Assembly: GCF_002007235.1 (NCBI RefSeq)
Contig: NZ_MUHW01000007.1
Location: 1-64,000, forward strand
DNA: 64,000 nt
Direction of reading: 5' to 3'
From: Oribacterium sp. C9
GTDB lineage: Bacteria > Bacillota > Clostridia > Lachnospirales > Lachnospiraceae
Shown here in pieces: positions 1 through 8,209 of this stretch. The position numbers and the translations under genes were made by a program. Numbering within the stretch: the first letter of the stretch is position 1; each line of letters starts with the position of its first letter. A model generated the notes under the pieces. The model saw nothing but the letters and a program-made list of their open reading frames with translations, was not told the origin of the DNA and searched no databases.

Positions 1-124
1 ATTCGGCAAATCGTTCTATAGCATATGTTTTACCTGTCTGACGAGCACCCTGAAGTACAAGGCATTTTTTATCTTTGTGTTCTGCCCAAAATTCAAGCTG
101 TTTGAAAATCTTTCTTCTTAACAT
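1..124 (-). CDS. ATP-binding protein, N-terminal fragment (AAA, DUF4143-type)
   Basis: Partial gene: only the first 41 codons are present before the window edge, starting at the ATG whose complement is 122-124. The visible peptide has the Walker A P-loop GARQTGKT about 26 residues from the start, followed by an aromatic and charged stretch. This layout is typical of the large family of predicted AAA ATPases with a C-terminal DUF4143 domain that are abundant in Clostridia and Bacteroidetes. The rest of the protein, including Walker B, lies outside the window, so the family call rests on the P-loop context alone. Three copies of a 12-bp repeat lie directly upstream (170-246) and may control it. 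Cellular role unknown. Confidence 0.65.
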   Translation of the reverse strand, partial: MLRRKIFKQLEFWAEHKDKKCLVLQGARQTGKTYAIERFAE

Positions 125-169
125 GATTTATACCCCGGAAATATTAGGATATAAAAATTATACACACCA

Positions 170-248
170 ATCAACATTTTGAAAAGGAATAATATGCTTT
201 AAATCAACATTTTGGAACGGCGTAATGTAGGTGTATCAACATTTTGAA
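170..248. repeat. Three direct repeats ATCAACATTTTG upstream of the ATPase
   Basis: The 12-mer ATCAACATTTTG occurs at 170-181, 203-214 and 235-246, so the copies start 33 and 32 bp apart, about three helical turns. Two copies continue with AA. They sit 46 to 125 bp upstream of the ATPase start on its template side. Equal phasing on one face of the helix fits an operator array for a DNA-binding protein, possibly the ATPase's own regulator. No terminator-like fold is seen. Confidence 0.5.
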
Positions 249-262
249 CATAATAGCTTATT

Positions 263-406
263 TTATATGTCTTTCAGCCTCTTCTTCATCCTATAGAATG
301 TAGCTCTCCCGATTTGTAATTGTTCTGTGATTTCTTTCTCTCCAAGGCCATGATCGAGAAGCTCCTTAACCTTCGCAGCTTGTGCATCAAGCTTTTTTAG
401 AATCAA
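263..406 (-). pseudogene. Helix-turn-helix remnant, resolvase C-terminal-like
   Basis: An open stretch of 47 codons ends in TAA at 263-265. Its peptide has a clean helix-turn-helix shape (LLDHGLGEKEITEQLQIG followed by RATFYRMKKRL), which resembles the C-terminal DNA-binding domain of serine recombinases of the Hin/resolvase type. There is no ATG and no ribosome binding site. The only possible start is TTG at 404-406, and an in-frame stop lies just upstream at 413-415. It also runs into the 3' end of dctM. I read it as the tail of a decayed recombinase gene, though a tiny stand-alone HTH protein is not excluded. Confidence 0.4.
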
Positions 407-1695
407 TTCAAACTATATCCCATCATGAGAGGAAGCCATGTAGTAAGGGGCTCATAAACCGAAATAGCTATGAGTACAAATACGTTACAGGCTATGTAAG
501 GAACCGCATGTTTAAATATCTCTATGACAGGCATACCGTTTATCTTATTGCAGGCGTTGAGACACATACCTACCGGCGGAGTTACCAGTCCTATAGCGAG
601 ACCTGTTATCATCATCGCTCCGAACTGAAGTGTGGAAAAACCATATGCATGCATGACCGGAAGAAGTATCGGCGTAAGAAGCAGGATCGCCGGAGATACA
701 TCTATAAATGTTCCAATCATAAGTATCATTATTACAAAGATAAGTGCAATTCCATATCTGGGCCAGTTCAGATCCTGGAAAAATGCTGCAACTATCTGCG
801 GCACTCCCTGCATTGTCAGAACCCATGTAAAGATGGTTGTAAATCCTATGATAAGCATGATCGATGAGCTTGAAATAAAGCTCTTTTTTAGTGCTTCCCA
901 AACCTGTTTCCAGCTTAATTCATGGTAAATGAAAAATCCTACCAAAAGCGAATATAGAACAGCTACTCCGGCACTTTCAGAGGCCGTGCATACTCCGCCT
1001 GATACACATATTATTATAAAGAGCGGTAAAATCAGTGCAGGCAATCCGCCTAACACCGCTTCTTTAACTTCTTTTCCTGACAACTTTGTCCTTTTTGGAT
1101 GCCAATGATTCTTTTCCGAAAAAACATACACCAGTATCAGCTGTGTAATACCTATAAGTACTCCCGGAATCGCTCCTGCCATGAATAAAGCTCCTACTGA
1201 CCCTCCTGAGATCATGGAGTAAACGATCATGGGTGTTGAAGGCGGTATGATCATGCCCATAGTTGAAGATGCAACAGTGATACCTGTAGCTGTACCACTT
1301 GGATATCCTGCATCTTCCATTGCCGGAATCTCAATGGATCCAAGTGCAGATGTATCTGCGACCGAAGAACCTGAAATTCCGCCAAAAATCATGGATGCAA
1401 CAACATTGACTTCTCCGAGTCCTCCGTTTATGGGATGAATGAGTACGGTACAGAAGCGCATAAGGCGTTCTGTCATGCCGCCTACATTCATAAGCTCTCC
1501 TGCCAGCATGAAAAGCGGCATCGCAATCATTAATTCGGAAAAAGCACCGTTCCAGATTCTCTGAGGAATCATGCTGAGAAAATTCGGTGAAAATGTTTCT
1601 ATATAAGTCACACAGGCAGCCCCGATGGCAAATGCCAGTGGAACGCCTATTATGGCGAAGAAAATCAACAATAAAAGTAATATCAACATTGCCAT
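403..1695 (-). CDS. dctM: TRAP transporter large permease DctM
   Basis: 430-residue very hydrophobic protein with about 12 membrane segments, the normal size and profile of DctM/SiaM, the ion-coupled channel subunit of TRAP carboxylate transporters. Conserved family features include an SSVADTSALGSIEIPAM stretch near residue 110 and the C-terminal GLVTPPVGMCLN signature. It starts at ATG 1693-1695 with a GGGGGA ribosome site and follows dctQ by 14 bp. It works with DctQ and the DctP binding protein encoded upstream. The substrate is not given by the sequence. The neighbouring FadR-type GntR regulator is compatible with uronate, sugar-acid or similar C4-C6 acid uptake. Confidence 0.93.
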   Translation of the reverse strand: MAMLILLLLLIFFAIIGVPLAFAIGAACVTYIETFSPNFLSMIPQRIWNGAFSELMIAMPLFMLAGELMNVGGMTERLMRFCTVLIHPINGGLGEVNVVASMIFGGISGSSVADTSALGSIEIPAMEDAGYPSGTATGITVASSTMGMIIPPSTPMIVYSMISGGSVGALFMAGAIPGVLIGITQLILVYVFSEKNHWHPKRTKLSGKEVKEAVLGGLPALILPLFIIICVSGGVCTASESAGVAVLYSLLVGFFIYHELSWKQVWEALKKSFISSSSIMLIIGFTTIFTWVLTMQGVPQIVAAFFQDLNWPRYGIALIFVIMILMIGTFIDVSPAILLLTPILLPVMHAYGFSTLQFGAMMITGLAIGLVTPPVGMCLNACNKINGMPVIEIFKHAVPYIACNVFVLIAISVYEPLTTWLPLMMGYSLN

Positions 1696-1709
1696 AGTTT
1701 AGTTCCCCC

Positions 1710-2198
1710 TTACTTGTCATCTGTCTCATCAGGCAGAAATACTTCTATCAGCTTTACTATGATGCATACTGCACAGATCACTCCGCTGACAGGCATGATT
1801 CCATACATATATTTCATCGGAATCTCCATACCCATACTGATCTGTTTTCCTGCCATACCGACATACTTGAAGCCCTGAACTACAAAAACCATGTCTACAA
1901 CGAACATGATTATGAGATTTATAACATTAAGTACTCGTTTCACCCCCGGCTTAAGCACGTTGTAGAGAATGTCTATCATTACGTGCTCACCCTTTATAAC
2001 ATTTATCCCCATTCCCCAGAAGGTTGTAAATGCAAAAAGAGTAACATTGAATTCAGACAGTTCTTTCCAGCTTATGGAAAAGAAATATCTCATAATAACA
2101 GCAAAACATACCAGCACAGCAAGAAACGCAAGCGCCAAAACTCCTATGTCAAAATATATCGTAAATAAACATTGTCCTATTTTCCGTATTTTTTTCAC
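1710..2198 (-). CDS. dctQ: TRAP transporter small permease DctQ
   Basis: About 162 residues with four predicted membrane helices, as expected for the small TRAP permease. The conserved FTTFWGMGINVIKGEHV region is visible in the middle. The start is chosen as GTG at 2196-2198 because a GAGGAG ribosome site lies 6 bp before it (2205-2210). The longer open frame begins upstream of that site with another GTG. It lies between dctP and dctM, all on the minus strand. A strong hairpin precedes it (2215-2243), which may lower dctQ-dctM output relative to the binding protein. Confidence 0.9.
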   Translation of the reverse strand: MKKIRKIGQCLFTIYFDIGVLALAFLAVLVCFAVIMRYFFSISWKELSEFNVTLFAFTTFWGMGINVIKGEHVMIDILYNVLKPGVKRVLNVINLIIMFVVDMVFVVQGFKYVGMAGKQISMGMEIPMKYMYGIMPVSGVICAVCIIVKLIEVFLPDETDDK

Positions 2199-2214
2199 CG
2201 CGATCTCCTCACAT

Positions 2215-2243
2215 AAATAGCGCACATAAATAGTGCGCTATTT
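2215..2243 (-). promoter_or_regulatory. Intercistronic hairpin between dctP and dctQ
   Basis: Perfect 11-bp inverted repeat AAATAGCGCAC (2215-2225) and GTGCGCTATTT (2233-2243) with a 7-base loop. It has no long U tract in either direction. Placed after the binding-protein gene, it fits the usual role of protecting the upstream message or partly stopping transcription, so that DctP is made in excess over the membrane subunits. Confidence 0.6.
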
Positions 2244-2269
2244 CAATGAATTGTATGGATGTTTAATTG

Positions 2270-3367
2270 TTACTTTGCGTTGGCTACGATATCCTTCATC
2301 TTTGCCATCTCTTCCTGTGTGCAGATGCCCTCACTGATCATCTTGTCATATACAGGCTCAACTGCGTTTTTGAATGCCTCAAGCTCTTCAGCAGTCGGAA
2401 CATATACTTCTGCACCTGAATCTATGATCTGCTGCTTTGCAGCCTCGGAATTCTCGTCAATAAGCTTATCGTTATACTCACCCATTTCAGTAGCGCACTC
2501 ACTTATAACAGTACGGTACTCCTCAGGAAGAGTGTTCCACCATGCAGCGTTTACATAAAATGGATCCGGGTGGAACTGATAATTAACCTCTGTGAAATAC
2601 TTCTGTACCTCATAGAACTTCATACCGAGAACATTGACCCATGGGTTCTCCTGTCCGTCAGCTACACCTGTCTTTAATCCCATATAAAGGTCTGCGTATG
2701 GAACTGAAACTGTTGAAGCACCCATCTGCTGAAATGTAAGATCTATGGTCTTCATACCGTTTGTACGCATCTTAAGTCCCTTTAAGTCATCTGGAGTCTT
2801 GATAGGATGATTGTTGTTTGAGAACTGACGGTAACCGCCCGCATCACAAAGATTGATGATAACTGTTCCTGTGGATTCCTCCGCCTCTGCACAAACGCTC
2901 TTTGCAAGATCTGACTGTAGCAATGCTGTCACCTCTGCTCTTGTATGTGTAAGGAAAGGTGCCGTAAACATAAGAAGTCTGGGTGAGAAATCAAACTGAC
3001 CTCCACGCATACCCTGAACGGTTCCCTGAACCACCTGCTCAAGCATCTCCTTTTCTGTTCCCAACTGACCGTTGCCATATACTGTTACCTTCACATGTCC
3101 ACCGGTCTTTTCTGCAACATCAGCAGCAAACTTTTCCATAGAAACATATCTTGGATTTCCCTCCGGCTGAGCATGTCCTACTATCATTTCAAAATCACCA
3201 AGATCTGCTGAAGCCTTATCACCGGACTCCTTGGCTGCTGTTGTTTCTGCTGCTGAAGCTGCCGGAGCTGCAGTTGTTGATTCTGTTTTAGTTCCTGAAC
3301 CACATCCTGTAATCATGACAACAGACATGGTTGCTGTAAGTAATGCTGCTAAAAATCTTTTTTTCAT
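2270..3367 (-). CDS. dctP: TRAP transporter solute-binding lipoprotein DctP
   Basis: 365 residues starting at the ATG at 3365-3367, preceded by a GGGGAG site. A longer open frame upstream contains this ribosome site and is not used. The N terminus is a lipoprotein signal (KKRFLAALL...MITGCGSG) with the lipobox Cys near residue 23, followed by a low-complexity Thr/Ala/Glu linker. The mature domain matches the DctP family: GNGQLGTEKEMLEQV, the KMRTNGM segment that carries the substrate-carboxylate Arg, and SVPYADLYMGLKTGVADGQEN. It captures an organic acid outside the membrane and delivers it to DctQM. First gene of the operon. Confidence 0.93.
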   Translation of the reverse strand: MKKRFLAALLTATMSVVMITGCGSGTKTESTTAAPAASAAETTAAKESGDKASADLGDFEMIVGHAQPEGNPRYVSMEKFAADVAEKTGGHVKVTVYGNGQLGTEKEMLEQVVQGTVQGMRGGQFDFSPRLLMFTAPFLTHTRAEVTALLQSDLAKSVCAEAEESTGTVIINLCDAGGYRQFSNNNHPIKTPDDLKGLKMRTNGMKTIDLTFQQMGASTVSVPYADLYMGLKTGVADGQENPWVNVLGMKFYEVQKYFTEVNYQFHPDPFYVNAAWWNTLPEEYRTVISECATEMGEYNDKLIDENSEAAKQQIIDSGAEVYVPTAEELEAFKNAVEPVYDKMISEGICTQEEMAKMKDIVANAK

Positions 3368-3405
3368 TTCTTTTTCTCCCCTTCCATTTGTATAAAACAC
3401 GAACC

Positions 3406-3421
3406 AGCTTGTATACAAGCT
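3406..3421. promoter_or_regulatory. GntR/FadR-type operator, dctP side
   Basis: Perfect 16-bp palindrome AGCTTGTATACAAGCT lying just downstream of the dctP -10 box. A related sequence, ACTTGTATACATA, is found at 3561-3573 on the regulator side. The core TTGTATACAA is typical of FadR-subfamily GntR operators. Position just after the expected transcription start suggests repression of dctPQM by the divergent regulator. Confidence 0.65.
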
Positions 3422-3432
3422 CTTATGATTCA

Positions 3433-3461
3433 ATTCTAGATCGCAAGCTTTTTCTTGTCAA
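3433..3461 (-). promoter_or_regulatory. Sigma-A promoter for dctPQM
   Basis: On the minus strand, TTGACA (complement of 3456-3461) and TAGAAT (complement of 3433-3438) are separated by exactly 17 bp. The predicted start of transcription near 3426 is about 60 bp before the dctP ATG and is followed at once by the palindromic operator at 3406-3421. Confidence 0.65.
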
Positions 3462-3524
3462 TATGACATATATGCACAGTATTTTAAATTCTTATTTGTG
3501 CACTAATGACTATAGAATTATATC

Positions 3525-3573
3525 TATAATGAATTATGATGGATAAAGCAGATCCAATATACTTGTATACATA
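3525..3573 (+). promoter_or_regulatory. -10 box and second operator upstream of the GntR gene
   Basis: A consensus TATAAT at 3525-3530 has no good -35 partner. It is followed by ACTTGTATACATA at 3561-3573, which shares the TTGTATACA core with the perfect palindrome at 3406-3421. Two related sites flanking a divergent promoter region point to autoregulation of the GntR protein as well as control of dctPQM. Confidence 0.5.
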
Positions 3574-3676
3574 CTCCTGTTTCTTATGAAGAGAAATGCC
3601 TGCGTCTAAAAAAGACATTAGCCTGCAAATTAATTTTGTACTGTTTTGTGTTCATTTTTTTAAGGAAATCAGCGCT

Positions 3677-4372
3677 ATGACAAAATATAGCTCAGAAGAA
3701 ATTTATAATATTCTCGAAAGAGAACTTGTGACATTACAGATAAAGCCTAACGAAATACTTAGCGAAAACACCTTGTGTACAAGATTTGATGTATCCAGAA
3801 CTATCGTAAGAAGCGCACTTCAAAGACTTTCACAGACAGGCTTTGTAGAGATCATTCCTCATGTTGGAACCAGAGTTACCCCCATAGATCTTGAAGAAGT
3901 AAATCAATTTATTTATATGAGAATTGCAGTAGAAGCAAGAGTGCTCAGAGATTTCATAAATACCATGACACCACCCCAAGTCGAGCGGCTCAGGTTCTGC
4001 AAAAATGCAATGGAAGAAGCCGTAAAAAACGCCGGGGACCTTTCGACCCTTACAGCCGAGCAGTCCAATACTCTGCTCACAAAGGATCTGGCATTCCATG
4101 AGGTATATTTTGACTGTATGGGCAAGCGTATATTATGGGATATTTTAACCCAGCCAAAGCCCGGCTATTCACGTTTTATACGTCTCGATATGCTCGGTGG
4201 CAAAAATCTTCCGGACGTAATAAATGAGCATGCAGAACTCATGAACGTTATAGATAAAGCAGACCTAAGTGCCGTAGAAGAAGTAGTTTCCCGCCACCTC
4301 TACGGAGGTATTCGGCGGCTTGGATCAAAAATCTATTCAGATCAGTTTGAAAGATATATAAAAATCAAGTAG
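3677..4372 (+). CDS. FadR-type GntR transcriptional regulator
   Basis: 231 residues from ATG 3677, preceded by AAGGAAAT. An upstream in-frame ATG at 3596 lacks a ribosome site and adds an unrelated hydrophobic stretch. The N-terminal winged helix-turn-helix (LVTLQIKPNEILSE, then RFDVSRTIVRSALQRLSQTG) is followed by an all-helical FCD ligand domain with the usual Asp/His/Glu metal-site spacing (RFIRLDMLGG, NEHAELMNVI, SRHLYGGIRR). FCD domains bind small carboxylates or sugar acids. Divergent from dctPQM with shared operators, so it is very probably its ligand-responsive repressor. Confidence 0.88.
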   Translation: MTKYSSEEIYNILERELVTLQIKPNEILSENTLCTRFDVSRTIVRSALQRLSQTGFVEIIPHVGTRVTPIDLEEVNQFIYMRIAVEARVLRDFINTMTPPQVERLRFCKNAMEEAVKNAGDLSTLTAEQSNTLLTKDLAFHEVYFDCMGKRILWDILTQPKPGYSRFIRLDMLGGKNLPDVINEHAELMNVIDKADLSAVEEVVSRHLYGGIRRLGSKIYSDQFERYIKIK

Positions 4373-4392
4373 GGTAAAGCACCCTACTTGAT
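4364..4392 (-). terminator. Intrinsic terminator after the chromate transporter genes
   Basis: Perfect 12-bp inverted repeat ATCAAGTAGGGT / ACCCTACTTGAT with a 5-base loop. Reading the minus strand, it is followed by TTTTTATATAT, so it ends transcripts of the minus-strand chrA operon. The plus-strand GntR stop codon lies inside the left arm, and no U tract follows on that side. Confidence 0.7.
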
Positions 4393-4458
4393 CCACGTTA
4401 TCCATTGTATATGCCTTTTTGCAAGCACGATGCTTACGTTACGGTTTTATCTCATGTA

Positions 4459-5055
4459 TTAAGCAAACACTACCATCCCGAATATCGCAGATAACACTAT
4501 AAGCTGAATTGGTGATATTCCTTTTTTAATTATCTTAGCTGAGCCGAAATAGCAGATCGCCAGAAAGACGGTTAAAAACATATTCAGGTGATTCACCTGA
4601 AAGGCAGATAATGCTGTATTCAGGCTGTTCAACTGAACGACTGTATTTCCTTCCTGACAGTTTTTGCCGATAAACATAACACCGGTAGCAAGTATTATCC
4701 CGATCATACATGGTTTAAGTCCGCCCAGTATGACTTTTATATATCTGTTATTTTCCACTTTTTTGAACAAAGCAGCAAGCAGAAGTATGATAAAAAACGA
4801 CGGAAGGACCACTGCTGATGCCGCCAAGATGGCACCTGCTATGCCGGCCTGAGAAGCGCCGACATAAGTCGCCATATTTACCATGATTGGTCCCGGGGTA
4901 CTTTCACTTAGTGCCACCATGTATGAAATCATCTCATCATCCAACCATCCATGTGACATCACCACATCTCGTATCAGAGGGATGACAGCATATCCGCCGC
5001 CAAAGGCAAAAAAACCAACCTTAAGAAATCCCAAAAAGAGTTCCAGGTAAATCAT
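4459..5055 (-). CDS. chrA: Chromate transporter, short-chain ChrA (second half)
   Basis: 198 residues with about six hydrophobic segments and the CHR-domain signatures GFFAFGGGYAVIPLIRD near the N terminus and SESTPGPIMVNMATYVG near residue 50. It is a single-CHR-domain protein, about half the length of a full ChrA. It overlaps the preceding ChrA gene by 4 bp (ATGA), so the two are translationally coupled and probably form a heterodimer as in other Firmicutes with paired short ChrA proteins. The family exports chromate or related oxyanions. In this anaerobe the natural substrate is unproven. Confidence 0.88.
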   Translation of the reverse strand: MIYLELFLGFLKVGFFAFGGGYAVIPLIRDVVMSHGWLDDEMISYMVALSESTPGPIMVNMATYVGASQAGIAGAILAASAVVLPSFFIILLLAALFKKVENNRYIKVILGGLKPCMIGIILATGVMFIGKNCQEGNTVVQLNSLNTALSAFQVNHLNMFLTVFLAICYFGSAKIIKKGISPIQLIVLSAIFGMVVFA

Positions 5056-5615
5056 TTTCCCTTACCTCCGTTTTTTATCAGAAATACCATAAGGTTCACC
5101 ACGGCACCTGTGAGCATCACTGCTATAGATGAGATTCTTACCGCAGTAATTCCTGAAGTAAGCATTATCAAAAAGGAACCTGCAACTAACATGCGCTGTA
5201 GTGGTTTGAATGTTTTTTTCCTGAGCATCTTGATCGCTGCATCAACCATCAGTATACCTACTGCGATCTTTATGCCCCTGAATGCATCGGCAACGATTTT
5301 TATTTTTAAAAAATCACTGAGAAAAGCCGATAGTAATAAGATGATACAAAAAGATGGTATGATAAGTCCAAGTGTTGAAACAACTGCTCCTATCATACCG
5401 CTCTGCCTGTAACCGACATAGGTCGCACAGTTAATGGCGATAGGACCGGGTGTGGATTCAGCCATAACAGTCACATTCATAAGCTCTTCATCCGACACCC
5501 ATTTTTTCCTGTTAACACATTCCTCCTGCATAACGGATATCATGGCATATCCGCCCCCGAAGGTGAACAGTCCTATCTTTGCAAAAGTCAGGAAAAGATC
5601 TGTCAGCTTATTCAT
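5052..5615 (-). CDS. chrA: Chromate transporter, short-chain ChrA (first half)
   Basis: About 187 residues from ATG 5613-5615, placed right after the stop of the DUF134-NifX gene. The open frame continues upstream into that gene, but the extension is not family-like. CHR-domain motifs are LFTFGGGYAMISVMQEE and AESTPGPIAINCATYVGYRQ, paralogous to those of the next gene. It pairs with that gene to make a two-component transporter. The ribosome site is weak, which fits coupling to the upstream cistron. The odd feature is co-transcription with a NifX/DUF134 protein. Confidence 0.85.
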   Translation of the reverse strand: MNKLTDLFLTFAKIGLFTFGGGYAMISVMQEECVNRKKWVSDEELMNVTVMAESTPGPIAINCATYVGYRQSGMIGAVVSTLGLIIPSFCIILLLSAFLSDFLKIKIVADAFRGIKIAVGILMVDAAIKMLRKKTFKPLQRMLVAGSFLIMLTSGITAVRISSIAVMLTGAVVNLMVFLIKNGGKGK

Positions 5616-5619
5616 GATA

Positions 5620-6342
5620 TCAGTGGTGGCATCCGCCGTGACCGCAGGAATGTCCCTCACCATGCTCATGATGGCTGCAGTTTGCTTCACTTCCTGCTTC
5701 AAGAGTTCCCTTTATAAAAGCTTCTACCGCTTCATCAGTGTTACCGCTGACACCTGCGCAGAGTCTGATTCCGGCTTCCTGAAGTGCTCTCTGAGCTCCT
5801 CCGCCGATACCGCCGCAGATAAGTACATCTACCTGTGCAACATTGAGTATACCTGCAAGGGCTCCGCATCCCTCACCGTTTGTTCCGACTACCTGAGAAC
5901 TGATGACCTTTCCATCCTCGATGTCATAGACCTTGAACTCTTCTGTTCTTCCGAAGTGTTCAAAAACGTTTCCATTGTCATAGGTAACTGCTACTCTCAT
6001 TATCTTTTCTCCCTTTTCATCCATTTCGATGCCAAAGTGGTTCTTATTTCTGTCTATCTGAACATGTCCGCCTTCGATGCTTAGCCTTTTTCCTTCGACT
6101 ATAGCCGTTGCCAGCTTTTTCCTGGCGCTCTCATATATGGCTGTAACTGTTGTTCTTGCAACTCCCATGCTCCCGGCACATTCTTCCTGATTCATTCCTT
6201 TATAATCAAGAAGCTTTATAGTCTCATATTCATCCAGAGACATGCTTATATTTTCAATGTCTACCACGTCAGTATCTTCTGGAGAAAAGATGAAATAATC
6301 CGGAAACCTGCATATCTTACGATATTTTGGGGATCTTGGCAT
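5620..6342 (-). CDS. DUF134 HTH protein fused to a NifX/NifB-type cofactor domain
   Basis: 240 residues from ATG 6340-6342, preceded by a strong AAAGGAGG. The first ~95 residues are a DUF134 (UPF0251) domain: MPRSPKYRKICRFP, then a sigma-4-like helix-turn-helix with NQEECAGSMGVARTTV. Residues ~115-215 are a dinitrogenase iron-molybdenum cofactor domain (VTYDNGNVFEHFGRTEEF, ICGGIGGGAQRALQEAGI). The tail is rich in His, Cys and Gly (HHEHGEGHSCGHGGCHH), suggesting metal binding. The protein may sense or carry a metal cluster and, through its HTH, control the promoter at 6381-6409. It leads the chrA operon. No nitrogenase genes are present. Confidence 0.85.
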   Translation of the reverse strand: MPRSPKYRKICRFPDYFIFSPEDTDVVDIENISMSLDEYETIKLLDYKGMNQEECAGSMGVARTTVTAIYESARKKLATAIVEGKRLSIEGGHVQIDRNKNHFGIEMDEKGEKIMRVAVTYDNGNVFEHFGRTEEFKVYDIEDGKVISSQVVGTNGEGCGALAGILNVAQVDVLICGGIGGGAQRALQEAGIRLCAGVSGNTDEAVEAFIKGTLEAGSEANCSHHEHGEGHSCGHGGCHH

Positions 6343-6358
6343 TTGGAACCTCCTTTGT

Positions 6359-6413
6359 TTAATTGACATATGTCAGTAACATTTTACAAAGCATTATGAC
6401 ATATGTCAATTAA
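6359..6413 (-). promoter_or_regulatory. Promoter flanked by two TGACATATGTCA operators
   Basis: The palindrome TGACATATGTCA occurs at 6364-6375 and 6397-6408, inside a larger perfect 17-bp inverted repeat (6359-6375 and 6397-6413). On the minus strand, TTGACA (complement of 6404-6409) and TAAAAT (complement of 6381-6386) are 17 bp apart, so one operator overlaps the -35 box and the other covers the start of transcription. This is a classic dual-operator repression layout. The DUF134 protein encoded next is the obvious candidate regulator. Confidence 0.7.
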
Positions 6414-6524
6414 TATCGGATGCAAAGATGATTTCAATATTATCTTTCCTTTCCATAACTCATTTTCAGCCTATAATCTCATCACCTACTGTCGAAATCA
6501 TATTTTTTATTTCGTGAACCATAC

Positions 6525-8174
6525 TTAAGCATTATCCCCGAAAAACAGCTTGAGATCATCGTCAACACTTCCAATTCCGGCGATGCCGAAGTTCTCAACA
6601 AGTACCTTCGCTACATTAGGTGACAGGAATGCAGGAAGTGTAGGTCCAAGATGAATGTTCTTAACCCCAAGATAAAGAAGTGCAAGGAGCACTATAACCG
6701 CCTTCTGCTCATACCATGAAATGTTATAAACGATAGGAAGGTCATTTATATCATCGAGACCGAATACCTCTTTCAGCTTCAGGGCGATAAGTGCCAGAGA
6801 ATATGAGTCGTTACACTGTCCTGCATCAAGAACTCTCGGTATTCCTGCGATGTCTCCAAGATTCAGCTTGTTGTACTTGTACTTTGCACATCCCGCTGTA
6901 AGGATCACTGCGTCCTGTGGGAGTCGTGATGCAAATTCTGTATAGTAGTTTCTTGATTTCATTCTGCCGTCACAGCCTGCCATGACAACGAACTTCTTTA
7001 TGGCACCGGACTTTACAGCATCAACTATTTTATCTGCAAGGGCAAATACCTGCTCATGGGCAAAACCTCCTACTATACTTCCGGTCTCGATTTCCTTCGG
7101 AGCCTCGCAGTTCTTTGCCTGTTCGATGATTGCAGAGAAATCCTTTACCTCACCATACTTGCCATCTATGTGGCGGCATCCCGGAAAACCTGCAGCACCT
7201 GTAGTCCACAATCTGTTCCTATAGCTTTCAGATGGAGGAACGATACAGTTAGTGGTCATAAGAACAGGACCATTGAAGGACTCAAACTCTTCCTTCTGCT
7301 TCCACCATGCATTTCCGTAGTTACCGGCAAAATGAGGATACTTTTTAAATGCCGGGTAATAATGTGCAGGAAGCATCTCAGAGTGGGTATAAACATCAAC
7401 TCCTGTTCCTGCGGTCTGCTCCAGAAGCTGCTCCAAATCCTTTAAATCATGTCCTGAGATAAGGATACCCGGATTGCTTCTTACTCCGATGTCAACAGTA
7501 GTGATCTCCGGGTTACCGTATGCGCCTGTATTGGCGGCATCAAGAAGAGCCATTCCATCTACGCCAAACTTACCTGTTTCCAGAGTAAGTGCCACAAGAT
7601 CGTCAACAGACATGCTGTCATCCAGAGTCTTACTGAGGGCTTCCTGCATAAATGAGTCGATTTCAGCATTGTCCTTGAGAAGAGCATTGGCATGCTTTGA
7701 ATATGCAGCAAGTCCCTTTAGTCCGTAAGTGATGAGCTCGCGGAGAGAACGTATATCTTCGTTTTCTGTAGCGAGAACACCTATACGATGGGAGGCTGCA
7801 AATGTTTCAAACTCGCCTTCCTCACCACTCCATAAAGCTGCTCCAGGAATAGCTTCCCTGTTTTCAAGCTGACCAAGAAGCTGATTCTTCACCTTAAGTG
7901 TTTCTTTTATTTTAGAAACTATCGCAGTCTTGTCGAAATTCGCATTAGTTATAGTTGTGAAAAGGTTAATGCTCACAAGATGATTTACATCTTCACTGAC
8001 CTCTTTTCCTTCCTTACGAAGTTCTGTAGTTACTGCAGAAAGTCCCTTTGTCACATAAATAAGTAGATCCTGCATAGCGGCAACATCTGCGGTCTTACCG
8101 CATACACCCGCCTTAGTGCAACCTGTTCCGCAGGCTGTTTCCTGACACTGATAACAAAACATCTGATTCTCCAT
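6525..8174 (-). CDS. hcp: Hydroxylamine reductase / hybrid-cluster protein
   Basis: 549 residues, full length for Hcp. The N terminus has the clostridial-type cysteine cluster [20 protein letters not shown] (Cys 7, 10, 15, 19, 25) that binds a 4Fe-4S cluster. The C-terminal hybrid-cluster ligands are seen in [33 protein letters not shown] and DAGQCND. It reduces hydroxylamine or nitric oxide in the cytoplasm and protects anaerobes against nitrosative stress. It lies 35 bp after a gene for a small Cys-rich protein and is probably transcribed with it from the promoter near 8434. Start at ATG with AGGAT upstream. Confidence 0.95.
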   Translation of the reverse strand: MENQMFCYQCQETACGTGCTKAGVCGKTADVAAMQDLLIYVTKGLSAVTTELRKEGKEVSEDVNHLVSINLFTTITNANFDKTAIVSKIKETLKVKNQLLGQLENREAIPGAALWSGEEGEFETFAASHRIGVLATENEDIRSLRELITYGLKGLAAYSKHANALLKDNAEIDSFMQEALSKTLDDSMSVDDLVALTLETGKFGVDGMALLDAANTGAYGNPEITTVDIGVRSNPGILISGHDLKDLEQLLEQTAGTGVDVYTHSEMLPAHYYPAFKKYPHFAGNYGNAWWKQKEEFESFNGPVLMTTNCIVPPSESYRNRLWTTGAAGFPGCRHIDGKYGEVKDFSAIIEQAKNCEAPKEIETGSIVGGFAHEQVFALADKIVDAVKSGAIKKFVVMAGCDGRMKSRNYYTEFASRLPQDAVILTAGCAKYKYNKLNLGDIAGIPRVLDAGQCNDSYSLALIALKLKEVFGLDDINDLPIVYNISWYEQKAVIVLLALLYLGVKNIHLGPTLPAFLSPNVAKVLVENFGIAGIGSVDDDLKLFFGDNA

Positions 8175-8209
8175 TCTACATATCCTTTCGAAATAGTATA
8201 AGACTCTTT

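Noticed and set aside
170-248. Possible CRISPR array
   Set aside because: Only three 12-bp repeats with 20-bp gaps and no cas genes. Repeats are too short for CRISPR, so it is treated as a candidate operator array.
382-867. 161-codon plus-strand open frame
   Set aside because: Antisense to dctM, with a low-complexity composition rich in Tyr, Arg, His and Lys and no family motif. The dctM frame explains this DNA.
4393-4458. Second terminator hairpin GCAAGCA/TGCTTAC
   Set aside because: Short imperfect stem without a U tract on either strand. The hairpin at 4364-4392 explains termination.
5620-6342. Evidence for a nitrogen-fixation locus from the NifX-type domain
   Set aside because: No nifHDK, nifB or other nif genes are present. 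This domain is common in non-fixing anaerobes.
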